Assembly (NCBI GenBank): GCA_028284705.1
Contig: JANQRE010000040.1
Coordinates: 1 to 64,000 of the forward strand
Length of the DNA stretch: 64,000 nucleotides
From: Paracoccaceae bacterium
Lineage (GTDB): Bacteria > Pseudomonadota > Alphaproteobacteria > Rhodobacterales > Rhodobacteraceae
Direction: 5' to 3'
This document shows positions 9,601 through 15,854 of this stretch, one piece after another. The notes under the pieces are model-generated. The model had not been told where the DNA came from and did not search any database. It saw nothing but the letters and a program-made list of their open reading frames with translations. Numbering within the stretch: position 1 is the first letter of the stretch; each line of letters opens with the position of its first letter. Position numbers and translations under genes: made by a program.

Positions 9601-11398
9601 CGGCAATGTCGACAATGCGGGCACGACGGATGTCGGTGCGGCAGGAAGTGTTGGTGGCACATTCAACAACACGAATATGGCGACGAGCCTCGGTACGATC
9701 ACAGGCGCGGTGACGAACTCCGGCACCATGGCGATGAGCGGCACGGCTGGCTCGACCATCGGCAATACAGGCACCTTCACCCTCGGTGGCAACCTGAACG
9801 GGTTCACAACGTTCAACAACACCGGCGGGTCTCTGACGATTGCCGGTGGCGAGACGCTGACCGGTGGCACTGTGAACAACTCTGCGACGCTGGCGCTGAA
9901 TGGCGGGACGATTGCAGCGGCGTTGAGCAACAGCTCGGCGATGACGATGACCAACGGGTCGTCGGTGACCGGGAATGTGACAAACACTGGCACGATCACG
10001 TCGAATGGCACGACCACATTGGGCGGCAACGTCGCCAACACCGGCGGTACGATCAGTGTCCAGGACGGGGCGACCGGTGATGTTGTGAATGTCGGTGGCA
10101 ATCTGACCGGTGGAGCGCTTAGCTTTGACATCGATCTGACGAATGGCGCTCCGGCGACGGATGTGATCAATGTCGGCGGGACAGCCAGCGGGGCTCTGAC
10201 GCTGAACTTCGGCGTGATTGCAGGCGCGCAATCCGGCCTGAACCCCGATCTCATCGTCTTGGATGTGACCGGTGCAAATACGTCGACATTTACCGCAGCC
10301 GGTCTGCCTGCTGTGGGCGCGTTCGTCTACACGCTGGAGCAGGTTGGCAACGATCTGGTGGTGCGCACGCAGACCAACCCGGCCTTCTCGGCTCTGGCGG
10401 GGAATGTCTCGCTGACGCAAACCTTGCTGGGTACGGTGATCAACCGTCCGTCGAGCCCGTTTGTCTCCGGTCTTGCCTATGAGGACGAAGACAATTGCGG
10501 CCCGGGTGGCTGGGGTCGGATCATCGGCGGTCGGGCGGAAGTGTCGAGTTCGTCGAGCAATGGTGTGACCACGACGCAATCCGATGTGACGGCGAATTTC
10601 TACGGCATTCAGGCCGGTGGTGACTTCGGCTGCTTCAACGGCGCGTTCAACGGATGGGATTTGGCGATCGGGGCGATCGTTGGCTTTAACCAGGGCGATA
10701 CGACCCAGCCGGTCTACAATCCGGGCACGACGATTGTGAACTCGACCACCAACTCTGATTTCGAGCAGCAATATGCCGGGGTCTATGTCTCCGCTGCACG
10801 CGGGCCGCTGACGGCTGACCTGCAATTGCGGTTCGAAAACACCGACTTCACGGCAACGAACGCGACGGTTGGTCTGAACAACACGGAGTTCAGCAGCAAG
10901 GCGACGACATTGTCTGGCGCTGTGAGCTACGCCTTTGATCTGGGCAATGATCGCTCCTTCATTCCGACGGCTGGGTTCGGTGTCACGAAGTCGAAGACCG
11001 ATCGCATCAATTTCGCTGGCGGTGAGACCCTGGATATTGTGGATCACACGACGACGATTGGGTTTGTTGGCGGTACCTACGCGAAAACTACGATCAACCC
11101 GGATGGGCTGTCCGCGTCGAACCGTTTTGTCACGGCAACGCTGTACAACGACTTCTCGAAGGACCGGACAGCGCTGTTTGACGATGACGGTCTGCCCGCC
11201 ACGCCGCCGATCACCCTGACATCGGAAGGCGTGGGTGCTTATGGCGAGCTCAGCGTGGGGTATAACTACGTGCGCATTCTCGATCCCGGTCAGGTCGGGG
11301 CGGCGAAACAGTTCAACGCCTCGGTTCGCGGCGATGTCCGCTTCTCCGGCAAGGTGGAGAGCTACGGCATCACCGCGCAGATGCGGTTGCAGTTCTGA
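3683..11398 (+). CDS. Giant autotransporter adhesin, Asn/Gly/Thr-rich
   Basis: Type Va-like autotransporter of 2571 residues, expected at the outer membrane with a surface passenger. It has an unusually long signal region with a hydrophobic core near residues 23-38 and a likely cleavage after 'VHAQA' (about residue 43). The passenger (about 45-2240) is almost entirely short beta-helix-type repeats such as 'TNSGTITG' and 'NNNAGGT', with stretches resembling passenger-associated transport repeats ('GTVTLSGVNTLTG'). Residues about 2260-2571 form the barrel, ending in 'AQMRLQF' with the terminal Phe used for BAM recognition. GGAG at 3670-3673 precedes the ATG at 3683. Internal duplications are listed separately. 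It stands alone between replicase and Fic module. Role (adhesion, biofilm) is inferred from architecture. Confidence 0.88.
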   Translation: MARLSVAGPKLSDGAGLKNSTSYIAIMLAAAIAVLGAGEVHAQANIEWDIDDTAGGGVQSGDGDWNTAGGFTGNWTEDGGASNQPFVNGDNVTFGGTGPYTVTIDSGPVDPGSVTFDANGVVVAGATAADTLTNPGTITVNGGNTATISANIDSASIVTGGSGTLNLTGTNNATDLDVNNSAVILGSAGAFTGGGFINVGNGSLDLGGTSQSVNTLIGQNATITNGTITNNNNFQLQNANVGAVLQGNGGISIVGNGTVTLSGVNTLTGAIAIDNNETLAVSGSIQNVSGITINAGGALALSNGDAISDTLSIVNNGTIQLSTAGETIGSAYGTGNIELNDQNLTVADGTTGDVQGVISGTGNFEKTGAGTTTLSGANTMTGTISNSGAGQIDLTGSTAGNVENSSNGVFNISGNVGGNATNSGTGPMSNSATITGNVVNSGGGIFTNTGTITGTTNNSSGTFRHGTGAAAYANTISNAGTFELQADATINNTFTNTGTLQTDGTARILTIGAGGNLVNSGTLDGTAAALTIQGEEFTAQVGSTIAGTVNFNVNTLTTFVNNTLTGNQTFNYNNNATTTIVGDTNFNDATNNNVNNGDGTNNGTLLVSGGDLTVGGTLTNNTGSTITIGDGGGTARTVNADTITNNGTINVNDGSTLNGTGNTLNNNMLINVADGGTVSDAGNINNNAGGTIAFAGGGTLNADTDDSGDTLENAGTISSAGTGSTVTIGNGVTDVLNNNSGGTLTIGATDTWTGTALTINNTGAAGAGNEATITVGAGSTLNANLVVNNANGVITNDGTITAVLTNNGGSIDMNNGSSQGGGNFSNSSGTVTVSGTVTTGTGGFVYANSGTTTVNAGADWTSTGGFSQNNGTFTNDGTMTGAMNLNGGTFDNNNQFNGSVTVLATNTGDLDNSGTITGTITTNAGATGTITNSGTIQGAAGILVVQSGQTLINSGTIAQQTTNVGTMSILDGANFTNASVLSNSGTGTTTVGDGIGGADTVTIAGNFANSSSAATGVMILADTTVTATGGYTNNVAANEFENNGTMEGGGFIVAGGTFDNNGTFNGNGLTLSGAANLDNSGMINSDITNTDGGATGTITNSGTITFDTPGFFVVQSGQTFENSGTIDAVGGNMNITNTGTATLLNNTNISGQYAQSSGSTTIGDGVTASTITTGTFAHQGGTTQITNNATLDATTGFSTGAGSGTFTNDGTLNGSGANIFGGTFENNGTIDMTTSVVVGSTVANTAVFNNNAGGNVVDNVTVRNGATLNANGGSFGGDVTIVQDTGNGAGIMTTGNNTTSTITGTLLLENNVGLTLGTGSTLQAGVITNNGTIAIGTNATLLGTNNTLNNNMAINVADGGTVSDNGDINNNAGGTITFAGDGTLNADADNNGVGEVNNVNIISSDNGGNNTITLGDGVGTDTINNNAGGQLTIGDTDTWTGTAVTLNNGGAGATVTVGTGSTLTVNSLNNNANGTLTVNGTVNATNPILNVSTITVNGTGSITADITNTSGTVSSSGALANVANNGTGSVTISGGTFTAVNNAGTATVAITGDAAGNINNTSTSATAVTVNNGVTLTGNIDHDAGTATINGTVMGNLDNAATADVAATGSVTGTFTNSATASNAGTVGDIANTGGTFTNTGTITNGGTITGGTVNNNAPGSIGGTTTLNGATAMLSSTGTVGAITNTDGTVNINGGNAGAITNNDALFTGGTIASILNQGTGTVAVNAPTTVSGTFVNNSTSATAVTVSAGNTLTVALLDTNAGTTTIDGTVTGSVDNAATTDVSATGSVSGTFTNSGGTGTNAGTVGAASVTGGTLDNNGTVTTTATVTGGTLNNNAAGTVTGNTTINGAAALVNNLGNLSTGGTTTVTNGTLNANGGAVGAVNNAANLNVAAGNVGAVTNSGTMTTTGGTIASVQNNGTGTVAVNANTTVTGNVVNDSTSATAVTIAAGQTLTAPLLDNNAGTATINGALTGNVDNAGTTDVGAAGSVGGTFNNTNMATSLGTITGAVTNSGTMAMSGTAGSTIGNTGTFTLGGNLNGFTTFNNTGGSLTIAGGETLTGGTVNNSATLALNGGTIAAALSNSSAMTMTNGSSVTGNVTNTGTITSNGTTTLGGNVANTGGTISVQDGATGDVVNVGGNLTGGALSFDIDLTNGAPATDVINVGGTASGALTLNFGVIAGAQSGLNPDLIVLDVTGANTSTFTAAGLPAVGAFVYTLEQVGNDLVVRTQTNPAFSALAGNVSLTQTLLGTVINRPSSPFVSGLAYEDEDNCGPGGWGRIIGGRAEVSSSSSNGVTTTQSDVTANFYGIQAGGDFGCFNGAFNGWDLAIGAIVGFNQGDTTQPVYNPGTTIVNSTTNSDFEQQYAGVYVSAARGPLTADLQLRFENTDFTATNATVGLNNTEFSSKATTLSGAVSYAFDLGNDRSFIPTAGFGVTKSKTDRINFAGGETLDIVDHTTTIGFVGGTYAKTTINPDGLSASNRFVTATLYNDFSKDRTALFDDDGLPATPPITLTSEGVGAYGELSVGYNYVRILDPGQVGAAKQFNASVRGDVRFSGKVESYGITAQMRLQF
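5610..8130 (+). repeat. Duplicated ~155-residue passenger block in the adhesin
   Basis: Blocks at about 5610-6090 and 7655-8130 encode closely similar segments: both contain 'NNTLNNNM' or a near variant, 'INVADGGTVSD', 'INNNAGGTI', 'GTLNAD', then 'TDTWTGTA'. They sit about 2.05 kb apart in direct orientation. Boundaries are approximate, estimated from protein similarity. Confidence 0.7.
8260..9730 (+). repeat. Three-copy passenger repeat in the adhesin
   Basis: Three direct copies share 'STSATAVT', a 'TL' segment, 'AGT(A/T)TI(N/D)G', 'VDNA' or 'LDNA' and 'GSV(T/S/G)GTF'. The shared STSATAVT codons begin near 8366, 8900 and 9500, so copies are spaced about 535 and 600 bp. They diverge at the DNA level, indicating older duplication than simple slippage. 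Confidence 0.7.
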
Positions 11399-11418
11399 TC
11401 CTCCCAAAGAGGGTCCGC

Positions 11419-12024
11419 TCAGGATAACGCGTCGCTGATGAAATCGATCAGCGGCGCGTAATCATGTCTATCCGCCGCTCGAAGCGCATCGATGTAGCGG
11501 CGGCGGTTTGCGCCCTCGCTTTGCAACGTGCCGCGCTGTGACCAATCGAGGACCATGTCGGGATTGAGCCGAAGCAGGAACTCATCGGCCATGATCCGGG
11601 ACCACCGGCCATTGCCATTGGGAAAGGGATGGATGGCGACCAACCGATGATGCAGACGGGCGACAGCCTCGGGCGGATCAAAGACCGCGTCCGTTAGCCA
11701 GAGCTTCGCATCGTCTAGACAATAGCGCATCTCGGTTGAAATTTGCCACGGGGCCACGCCGATATTCTTTTCGGTTGCCCGATAGGTTCCGCCCCAAGCC
11801 CAGACATCTCCGAACAGGCGGCGATGAACCTCCCGCGCGGCGTCATCGGTCAATGGATCGAAACTGCGAGGCCGCCGAGCGAGCCAGCGCAGACCCTGTT
11901 CGATATTGACGGCCTCCACGGCATTGAGCGCGCCATGTGTTGAGATGCCGGGCAGCTTGAGACCGCGAAGTTCATCGGCGGTGAGGGGTGTCGCGCCATC
12001 GGGTTGTTGGGTGATCCGGGTCAC
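11419..12024 (-). CDS. Fic/DOC-family protein, mobile mystery protein B type
   Basis: Fic-domain enzyme (201 aa), family role AMPylation or related nucleotide transfer onto a target protein. The core motif is 'HPFPNGNGRWSR' at about residues 122-133, keeping the catalytic His and the GNGR anion-binding part, with Asn where many Fic proteins have Asp/Glu, as is usual in the mobile mystery B group. The N-terminus 'DGATPLTADELRGL' is typical of that group. Its start overlaps the end of the upstream HTH gene by four bases (ATGA), so the two are co-translated. The pair is usually seen on plasmids and islands and is thought to act like a toxin-antitoxin unit. Target unknown. It converges with the adhesin gene with a 20-bp gap. 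Confidence 0.88.
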   Translation of the reverse strand: MTRITQQPDGATPLTADELRGLKLPGISTHGALNAVEAVNIEQGLRWLARRPRSFDPLTDDAAREVHRRLFGDVWAWGGTYRATEKNIGVAPWQISTEMRYCLDDAKLWLTDAVFDPPEAVARLHHRLVAIHPFPNGNGRWSRIMADEFLLRLNPDMVLDWSQRGTLQSEGANRRRYIDALRAADRHDYAPLIDFISDALS

Positions 12025-12482
12025 TTCCAGAAGTCGCGGGCCATTTCGCGGGCCAGCTCCTCGGCCAGTTCCTCTGCGGCGTCACCCGGTTGATCGAGCC
12101 CTTCTGACTGTGCCTCAAGCGCCATATGGGCTCGGGTGCGCGCAATGATCCGTTCGGCTTTGCGGCGGGCCTGCGCCATCACCAGATCGTCGATGCTGCC
12201 TTCGGTGGGGACGATGGCGTAGACCAGCTTGCCGCCCATGGCAGCGGCGACCTTGTCGATCTGCTTCATCGTGACCGCGCCGTCCTTTTCGCGGTCTTCC
12301 AGCTTGGAGAGGGACGGGCGGGACACGCCCACACGCGCGGCGAGGTCGGTGATGCTCATGCCGAGCGCGACGCGGAAGCGTTCAATCCAGCCACGATGTG
12401 GAGGCAGGTCTTCCAGTGCTGCGCTGGCGGTCTCGATCAGCACCGCGTTTTGGCGGCGAATGGTTGTTTTGACGTCTCGCAT
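12021..12482 (-). CDS. HTH regulator, mobile mystery protein A type (Fic partner)
   Basis: Helix-turn-helix protein (153 aa) paired with the Fic gene. An XRE-type HTH lies at about residues 41-65 ('LGMSITDLAARVGVSRPSLSKLE'-like region), preceded by a helical N-terminus with the 'GWIERFRVALGMS' stretch seen in mobile mystery protein A. It probably represses its own promoter, where two similar 16-bp palindromic sites lie 44 and 109 bp upstream. Whether it also neutralises Fic directly cannot be told: no clear inhibitory (S/T)xxxE(G/N) helix is visible. Four-base overlap with fic. Confidence 0.85.
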   Translation of the reverse strand: MRDVKTTIRRQNAVLIETASAALEDLPPHRGWIERFRVALGMSITDLAARVGVSRPSLSKLEDREKDGAVTMKQIDKVAAAMGGKLVYAIVPTEGSIDDLVMAQARRKAERIIARTRAHMALEAQSEGLDQPGDAAEELAEELAREMARDFWK

Positions 12483-12525
12483 GGGCTGTTTTCGTAGCTT
12501 TTACTGAACGATTTCGTCAGGTATC

Positions 12526-12606
12526 GTAATTTGAAAGCTACGTATTTAGCAAGAAAAGTAGTATAAAGTGCACGATAATATGCCGATCACGTAACTTATA
12601 AGCTAC
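12526..12606. promoter_or_regulatory. Paired operator-like palindromes upstream of the Fic module
   Basis: GTAATTTGAAAGCTAC (12526-12541) and GTAACTTATAAGCTAC (12591-12606) are identical at 13 of 16 positions and are both imperfect palindromes, the second matching its reverse complement at 14 of 16. A related half site, GTAGCTTTTAC, lies at 12494-12504, close to the start codon of the HTH gene at 12482. Likely the autoregulatory operator of the HTH protein; the rest of the 12483-12825 gap shows no gene. Confidence 0.55.
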
Positions 12607-12825
12607 ACTTCTGACCGGTTTTCCGACTGCGGCGGTTGAGAAGGGAAAGCTCCAGCAAACTTGCCGCTCATGAAGAGGCGTTCCCCGCCTCCGAAGCGCG
12701 GTCAAATGATGGGAAGAACGCTTGACCCAAACCTGCCAAACCCGCAGAGTTAAACAAAGTTTTTCAGGCTGCGTCTGCGGTCTGTTGATTTGTGCGAATA
12801 AATTGGTCTGGGAGTGCAGGCGGGG

Positions 12826-14163
12826 ATGTCGTGGTACAGCAAGGTTGCGTGGAAGGAAGGGCTTTTCCTTCAACCGCACCATCTGCAGCAGAATGATCGC
12901 TATGTTGAGAAGCTGATCCAATCGCGCACGGCGACGATCTCGCCCTATCCCTGGGGTGTGGCGACGCTGAAGCTCGACCGGGATATGGCGCAGCAGGGGC
13001 GCATCGGGCTGCGCGAGGTCGTGGGCGCCATGGCTGATGGCACGCCCTTTGACGCGCCGGGTGTCTCGCCCCTGCCGAAACCGGTGGAAGCGCCGGATGA
13101 TGCCAGCGGTTTGAACGTCTGGCTGACCCTGCCGGATGCGGCGATGAACGGGCGTGACGTGGCGCCGGATACCGAAGAGACTGCTGCGACGCGTTACCTG
13201 ACCGGCAGCGAGATTATTGCCGATAACGCCTCCTCCATGCGGCTGGAACAGGATATCGAACTTGCCCATCCGCGGCTGGAGCTGGATGTGCGAAAAACGC
13301 CAAAACCGGGGTATCAGTGTCTACAAATCGGCCGGATTGCGGAAATTCGCGATGGTGTGATCACAATGGATGATACCTTTGCGCCGCCGGCTCTGGTGCT
13401 GACCGCGCATCCTGTGATCACAGGGTGGCTGGACCGGGTGATCGGCTGGGTGGAGACGAAGCTGGAAAGCCTCAGCCGCTATGCTGCCGACCCTTCTGCC
13501 GGGGGCGGGTTGCAGGCCACGGATTACTTCATGCTGCTCACGTTGAACCGCGAAATCGGCGGCCTGAGACATATGCGTGCCTCGGCGCATATTCATCCCG
13601 AGGAGCTCTATCGCACGCTTCTGCGTTTGGTGGGCGAGCTTTGGACCTTTGATCACGACAAGCGGTTGGCGGCGGAATATGACAGCTATGACCATGCCGA
13701 TTTGAAATCGACCTTCTCGCCGATTGTGCGGGATATCCAGCGGTTGCTCTCCCGCGATCTGGGACGGGCGCAGCGTCTGGATTTGCGTCAGGTGCGCCAG
13801 AACTCCTACCTCGCCGAAGTGGGCGACAGGCAGCTGTTCCGCGATGCGACATTTGTCATCGAGGTGGAAAGCTCCAAATCGCTCACACAAGTGCAGCAAC
13901 AATTCCCGGAATTGTGTAAAGTGGGTCCGAACACGCGGATGAACGAGATCGTGAACAACAACCTGCCGGGCATCCAGCTGGTGCATGTTCCGACGCCGCC
14001 AAGACAAATCCGGGCTGTGTCGTCTAACGTCTACTTCATCCTCGAGAAGAACACGCCGTTGTGGCGCGAATTCTCGACGGCCCCAGCCGTGGGCATGCAT
14101 TTTGCGGGCGACTGGCCCGATCTGAAACTTGAACTTTGGGCAATCGCGGAGAAAGCCGGGTGA
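12826..14163 (+). CDS. tssK: T6SS baseplate protein TssK
   Basis: TssK (445 aa) connects the T6SS baseplate to the TssL/TssM membrane complex. The N-terminal signature 'WKEGLFLQPHHLQQ' is diagnostic of TssK; the middle has 'NREIGGLRHM', and the C-terminal third, with 'NNNLPGIQLVHVP', is the part that contacts TssL in studied systems. The ATG at 12826 is chosen because the conserved N-terminus starts there; an in-frame GTG at 12814 adds four residues. First gene of a tightly packed forward operon: its TGA overlaps the GTG start of tssL. The operon promoter should lie in 12607-12825, but I see no strong sigma-70 match. Confidence 0.95.
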   Translation: MSWYSKVAWKEGLFLQPHHLQQNDRYVEKLIQSRTATISPYPWGVATLKLDRDMAQQGRIGLREVVGAMADGTPFDAPGVSPLPKPVEAPDDASGLNVWLTLPDAAMNGRDVAPDTEETAATRYLTGSEIIADNASSMRLEQDIELAHPRLELDVRKTPKPGYQCLQIGRIAEIRDGVITMDDTFAPPALVLTAHPVITGWLDRVIGWVETKLESLSRYAADPSAGGGLQATDYFMLLTLNREIGGLRHMRASAHIHPEELYRTLLRLVGELWTFDHDKRLAAEYDSYDHADLKSTFSPIVRDIQRLLSRDLGRAQRLDLRQVRQNSYLAEVGDRQLFRDATFVIEVESSKSLTQVQQQFPELCKVGPNTRMNEIVNNNLPGIQLVHVPTPPRQIRAVSSNVYFILEKNTPLWREFSTAPAVGMHFAGDWPDLKLELWAIAEKAG

Positions 14164-15854
14164 GCGACAAGGGCAACAAAGGCGGAGGAGACAAGACCGT
14201 TATCGGCGGCGCGCTTCCCAACATGCCGCGCCCCTCTCCCGCTGCGCCGAAACCAGCCGCCCCACCGCCACCGAAACCGACCCCGGGCTTGCAACAGCCA
14301 CCCGGTGGTGGGCAACGGCCTCCACCAGCAGGCGGAGGCGGACAGCGCACGGTGATTGGCGGCGATCTGCCTGCAACTCCGCCGAGACCAGCCGCCCCGC
14401 CACCGCAACCCGGCGGTGGACGTGTGGCGCCGGGGCAGGGGGGCTACAACCCGAGCTTCCCGCAAGGCGGCGACGCGGCGGATGCCTGGATGGGTGGGCC
14501 CGCGCAATCCACCGAGGGGATTGGCGGGGCAGGGCCCGAGGGGTTCTTCCCCGATCACCGGCCCGTTGAGCCACAACAGCCGACCTATGAAGGTCCGAAG
14601 ATCGACCTGCGCGCGGCGATGTCGGCCGGAGGTCTGGGGGGCGGTTCGCCATCGAACCCGATTGTCGCGGCTGCCACGAACCTCCTGATCCTGTTTGGTC
14701 GCCTCAGGACTGAGATGGTCGAGATGGAGGCCGTGCCCCTGATGGAGCATGTGACGCGCGAGATCGACAGTTTCGAGACCCAGGTCCTGGAAGCTGGTGT
14801 TGATCCGCATGAGGCGCAGGTTGCGAAATACTGCCTTTGCGGTACGGCGGATGACATCGTGCAGAACATCCCCGGGCAGGACCGCCATGTCTGGGTGCAA
14901 TATTCGATGGTCGCGCGGTTCTTCAACAAGCGGACCTCGGGCGTGGGCTTCTTCCAGGAGGTCGAAAAGGCGCTGCAAGCCCCGGCGCAGCGGTTCCAGG
15001 TGCTGGAGCTGATGCAAATCTGCCTCTCGCTGGGCTTCGAGGGCAAATATCGCGCCGATCCCAACGGACCGATGGAACTGGCCCGGATCAGGGCGGCGAT
15101 CTACGAAAGCCTGCGCCGCGTGCAGCCACGCCCGGATGAGGATATCTCGGTGCGCTGGCAGGGGGTGGAGCTGGGCAACCGGCGTCTCTTCTCCGCCATT
15201 CCGCTCTGGGCTGTGGCCTCGGTCGTCGGCGTGATCCTTCTCGGCGTCTATCTCGGGCTTTCGATGCTGATCTCCCGTGATGGGGCGGCGGTCTCGGAGC
15301 GTTTGCTTGCGATGCATCCGCCGGAGATTGTCGGTCTGCAGCGCGCCTCCGCCTTTACGCCTTATGTGCCGCCGGAGGAGCCAGAGACCGGACAGCTTGA
15401 GCGGATCAAAGAGGCGCTGGATGAAGAGATCGAAGCCGGACAGGTGGCGATTGATACCAAGGGCGAGTGGATTTTCGTGCGCGTGAACAACCTTGTGCTC
15501 TTTGACACAGGGCGCGCCGATACCAAGCCGGAATTCGAAGAACTGGCCGAAGAAGTGGCCGAAGCGGTGAACCCGGAACCGGGACCGATGAAGGTGGTGG
15601 GCTACACCGACAATGTGCCGATGTCGGGGCGGGGTCGGTTCAAAAACAACTTTGATCTCAGTGTTGCGCGGGCGACGGGCGTGAACGATGTGCTTGGCAA
15701 ATACCTCGACAAGCCCGAGCGGGTGATCGTGGAGGGCAAGGGCGCCGATGATCCGATTGCCGACAATTCCACCGCCGAGGGCCGGGCGCAGAACCGCCGA
15801 GTTGAGATCATGATCCGCAAGGAAGAAACGCTCGAAGAGGAGGATGCCCTATGA
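14160..15854 (+). CDS. tssL: T6SS membrane protein TssL with OmpA/MotB peptidoglycan-binding domain
   Basis: Evolved TssL (IcmH/DotU family, 564 aa) of the inner-membrane complex. Residues 1-150 are a disordered Pro/Gly-rich cytoplasmic tail with two similar motifs, 'DKTVIGGALP' (Thr13) and 'QRTVIGGDLP' (Thr64). The IcmH/DotU helical domain spans about 165-335, a single transmembrane helix about 345-370, and a periplasmic OmpA-like domain about 425-560 ('NLVLFDTGRAD', 'YTDNVP', 'NRRVEIMI') that should bind peptidoglycan. The GTG at 14160 overlaps the tssK stop as GTGA; an ATG further upstream would read into tssK. In Agrobacterium, PpkA phosphorylates a Thr in the TssL N-terminus which Fha then binds, so the TVIGG motifs here are candidate phospho-sites (inference). 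Overlaps tssM by four bases. Confidence 0.94.
   Translation: MSDKGNKGGGDKTVIGGALPNMPRPSPAAPKPAAPPPPKPTPGLQQPPGGGQRPPPAGGGGQRTVIGGDLPATPPRPAAPPPQPGGGRVAPGQGGYNPSFPQGGDAADAWMGGPAQSTEGIGGAGPEGFFPDHRPVEPQQPTYEGPKIDLRAAMSAGGLGGGSPSNPIVAAATNLLILFGRLRTEMVEMEAVPLMEHVTREIDSFETQVLEAGVDPHEAQVAKYCLCGTADDIVQNIPGQDRHVWVQYSMVARFFNKRTSGVGFFQEVEKALQAPAQRFQVLELMQICLSLGFEGKYRADPNGPMELARIRAAIYESLRRVQPRPDEDISVRWQGVELGNRRLFSAIPLWAVASVVGVILLGVYLGLSMLISRDGAAVSERLLAMHPPEIVGLQRASAFTPYVPPEEPETGQLERIKEALDEEIEAGQVAIDTKGEWIFVRVNNLVLFDTGRADTKPEFEELAEEVAEAVNPEPGPMKVVGYTDNVPMSGRGRFKNNFDLSVARATGVNDVLGKYLDKPERVIVEGKGADDPIADNSTAEGRAQNRRVEIMIRKEETLEEEDAL

Noticed and set aside
4000-10100. Periodic short repeats that might suggest a CRISPR array
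   Set aside because: Repeats are in-frame coding variants of NNG/TNSG units with no constant repeat-spacer structure, and no cas genes are present.
9425-11407. Long antisense open frame (660 codons) and several others opposite the adhesin gene
   Set aside because: They mirror the Asn/Gly/Thr repeat codons of the adhesin, have no domain sense, and the forward protein has signal peptide, repeats and barrel.
12607-12825. Sigma-70 promoter for the tssK operon around TTGACC at 12722
   Set aside because: No acceptable -10 element at the right spacing.
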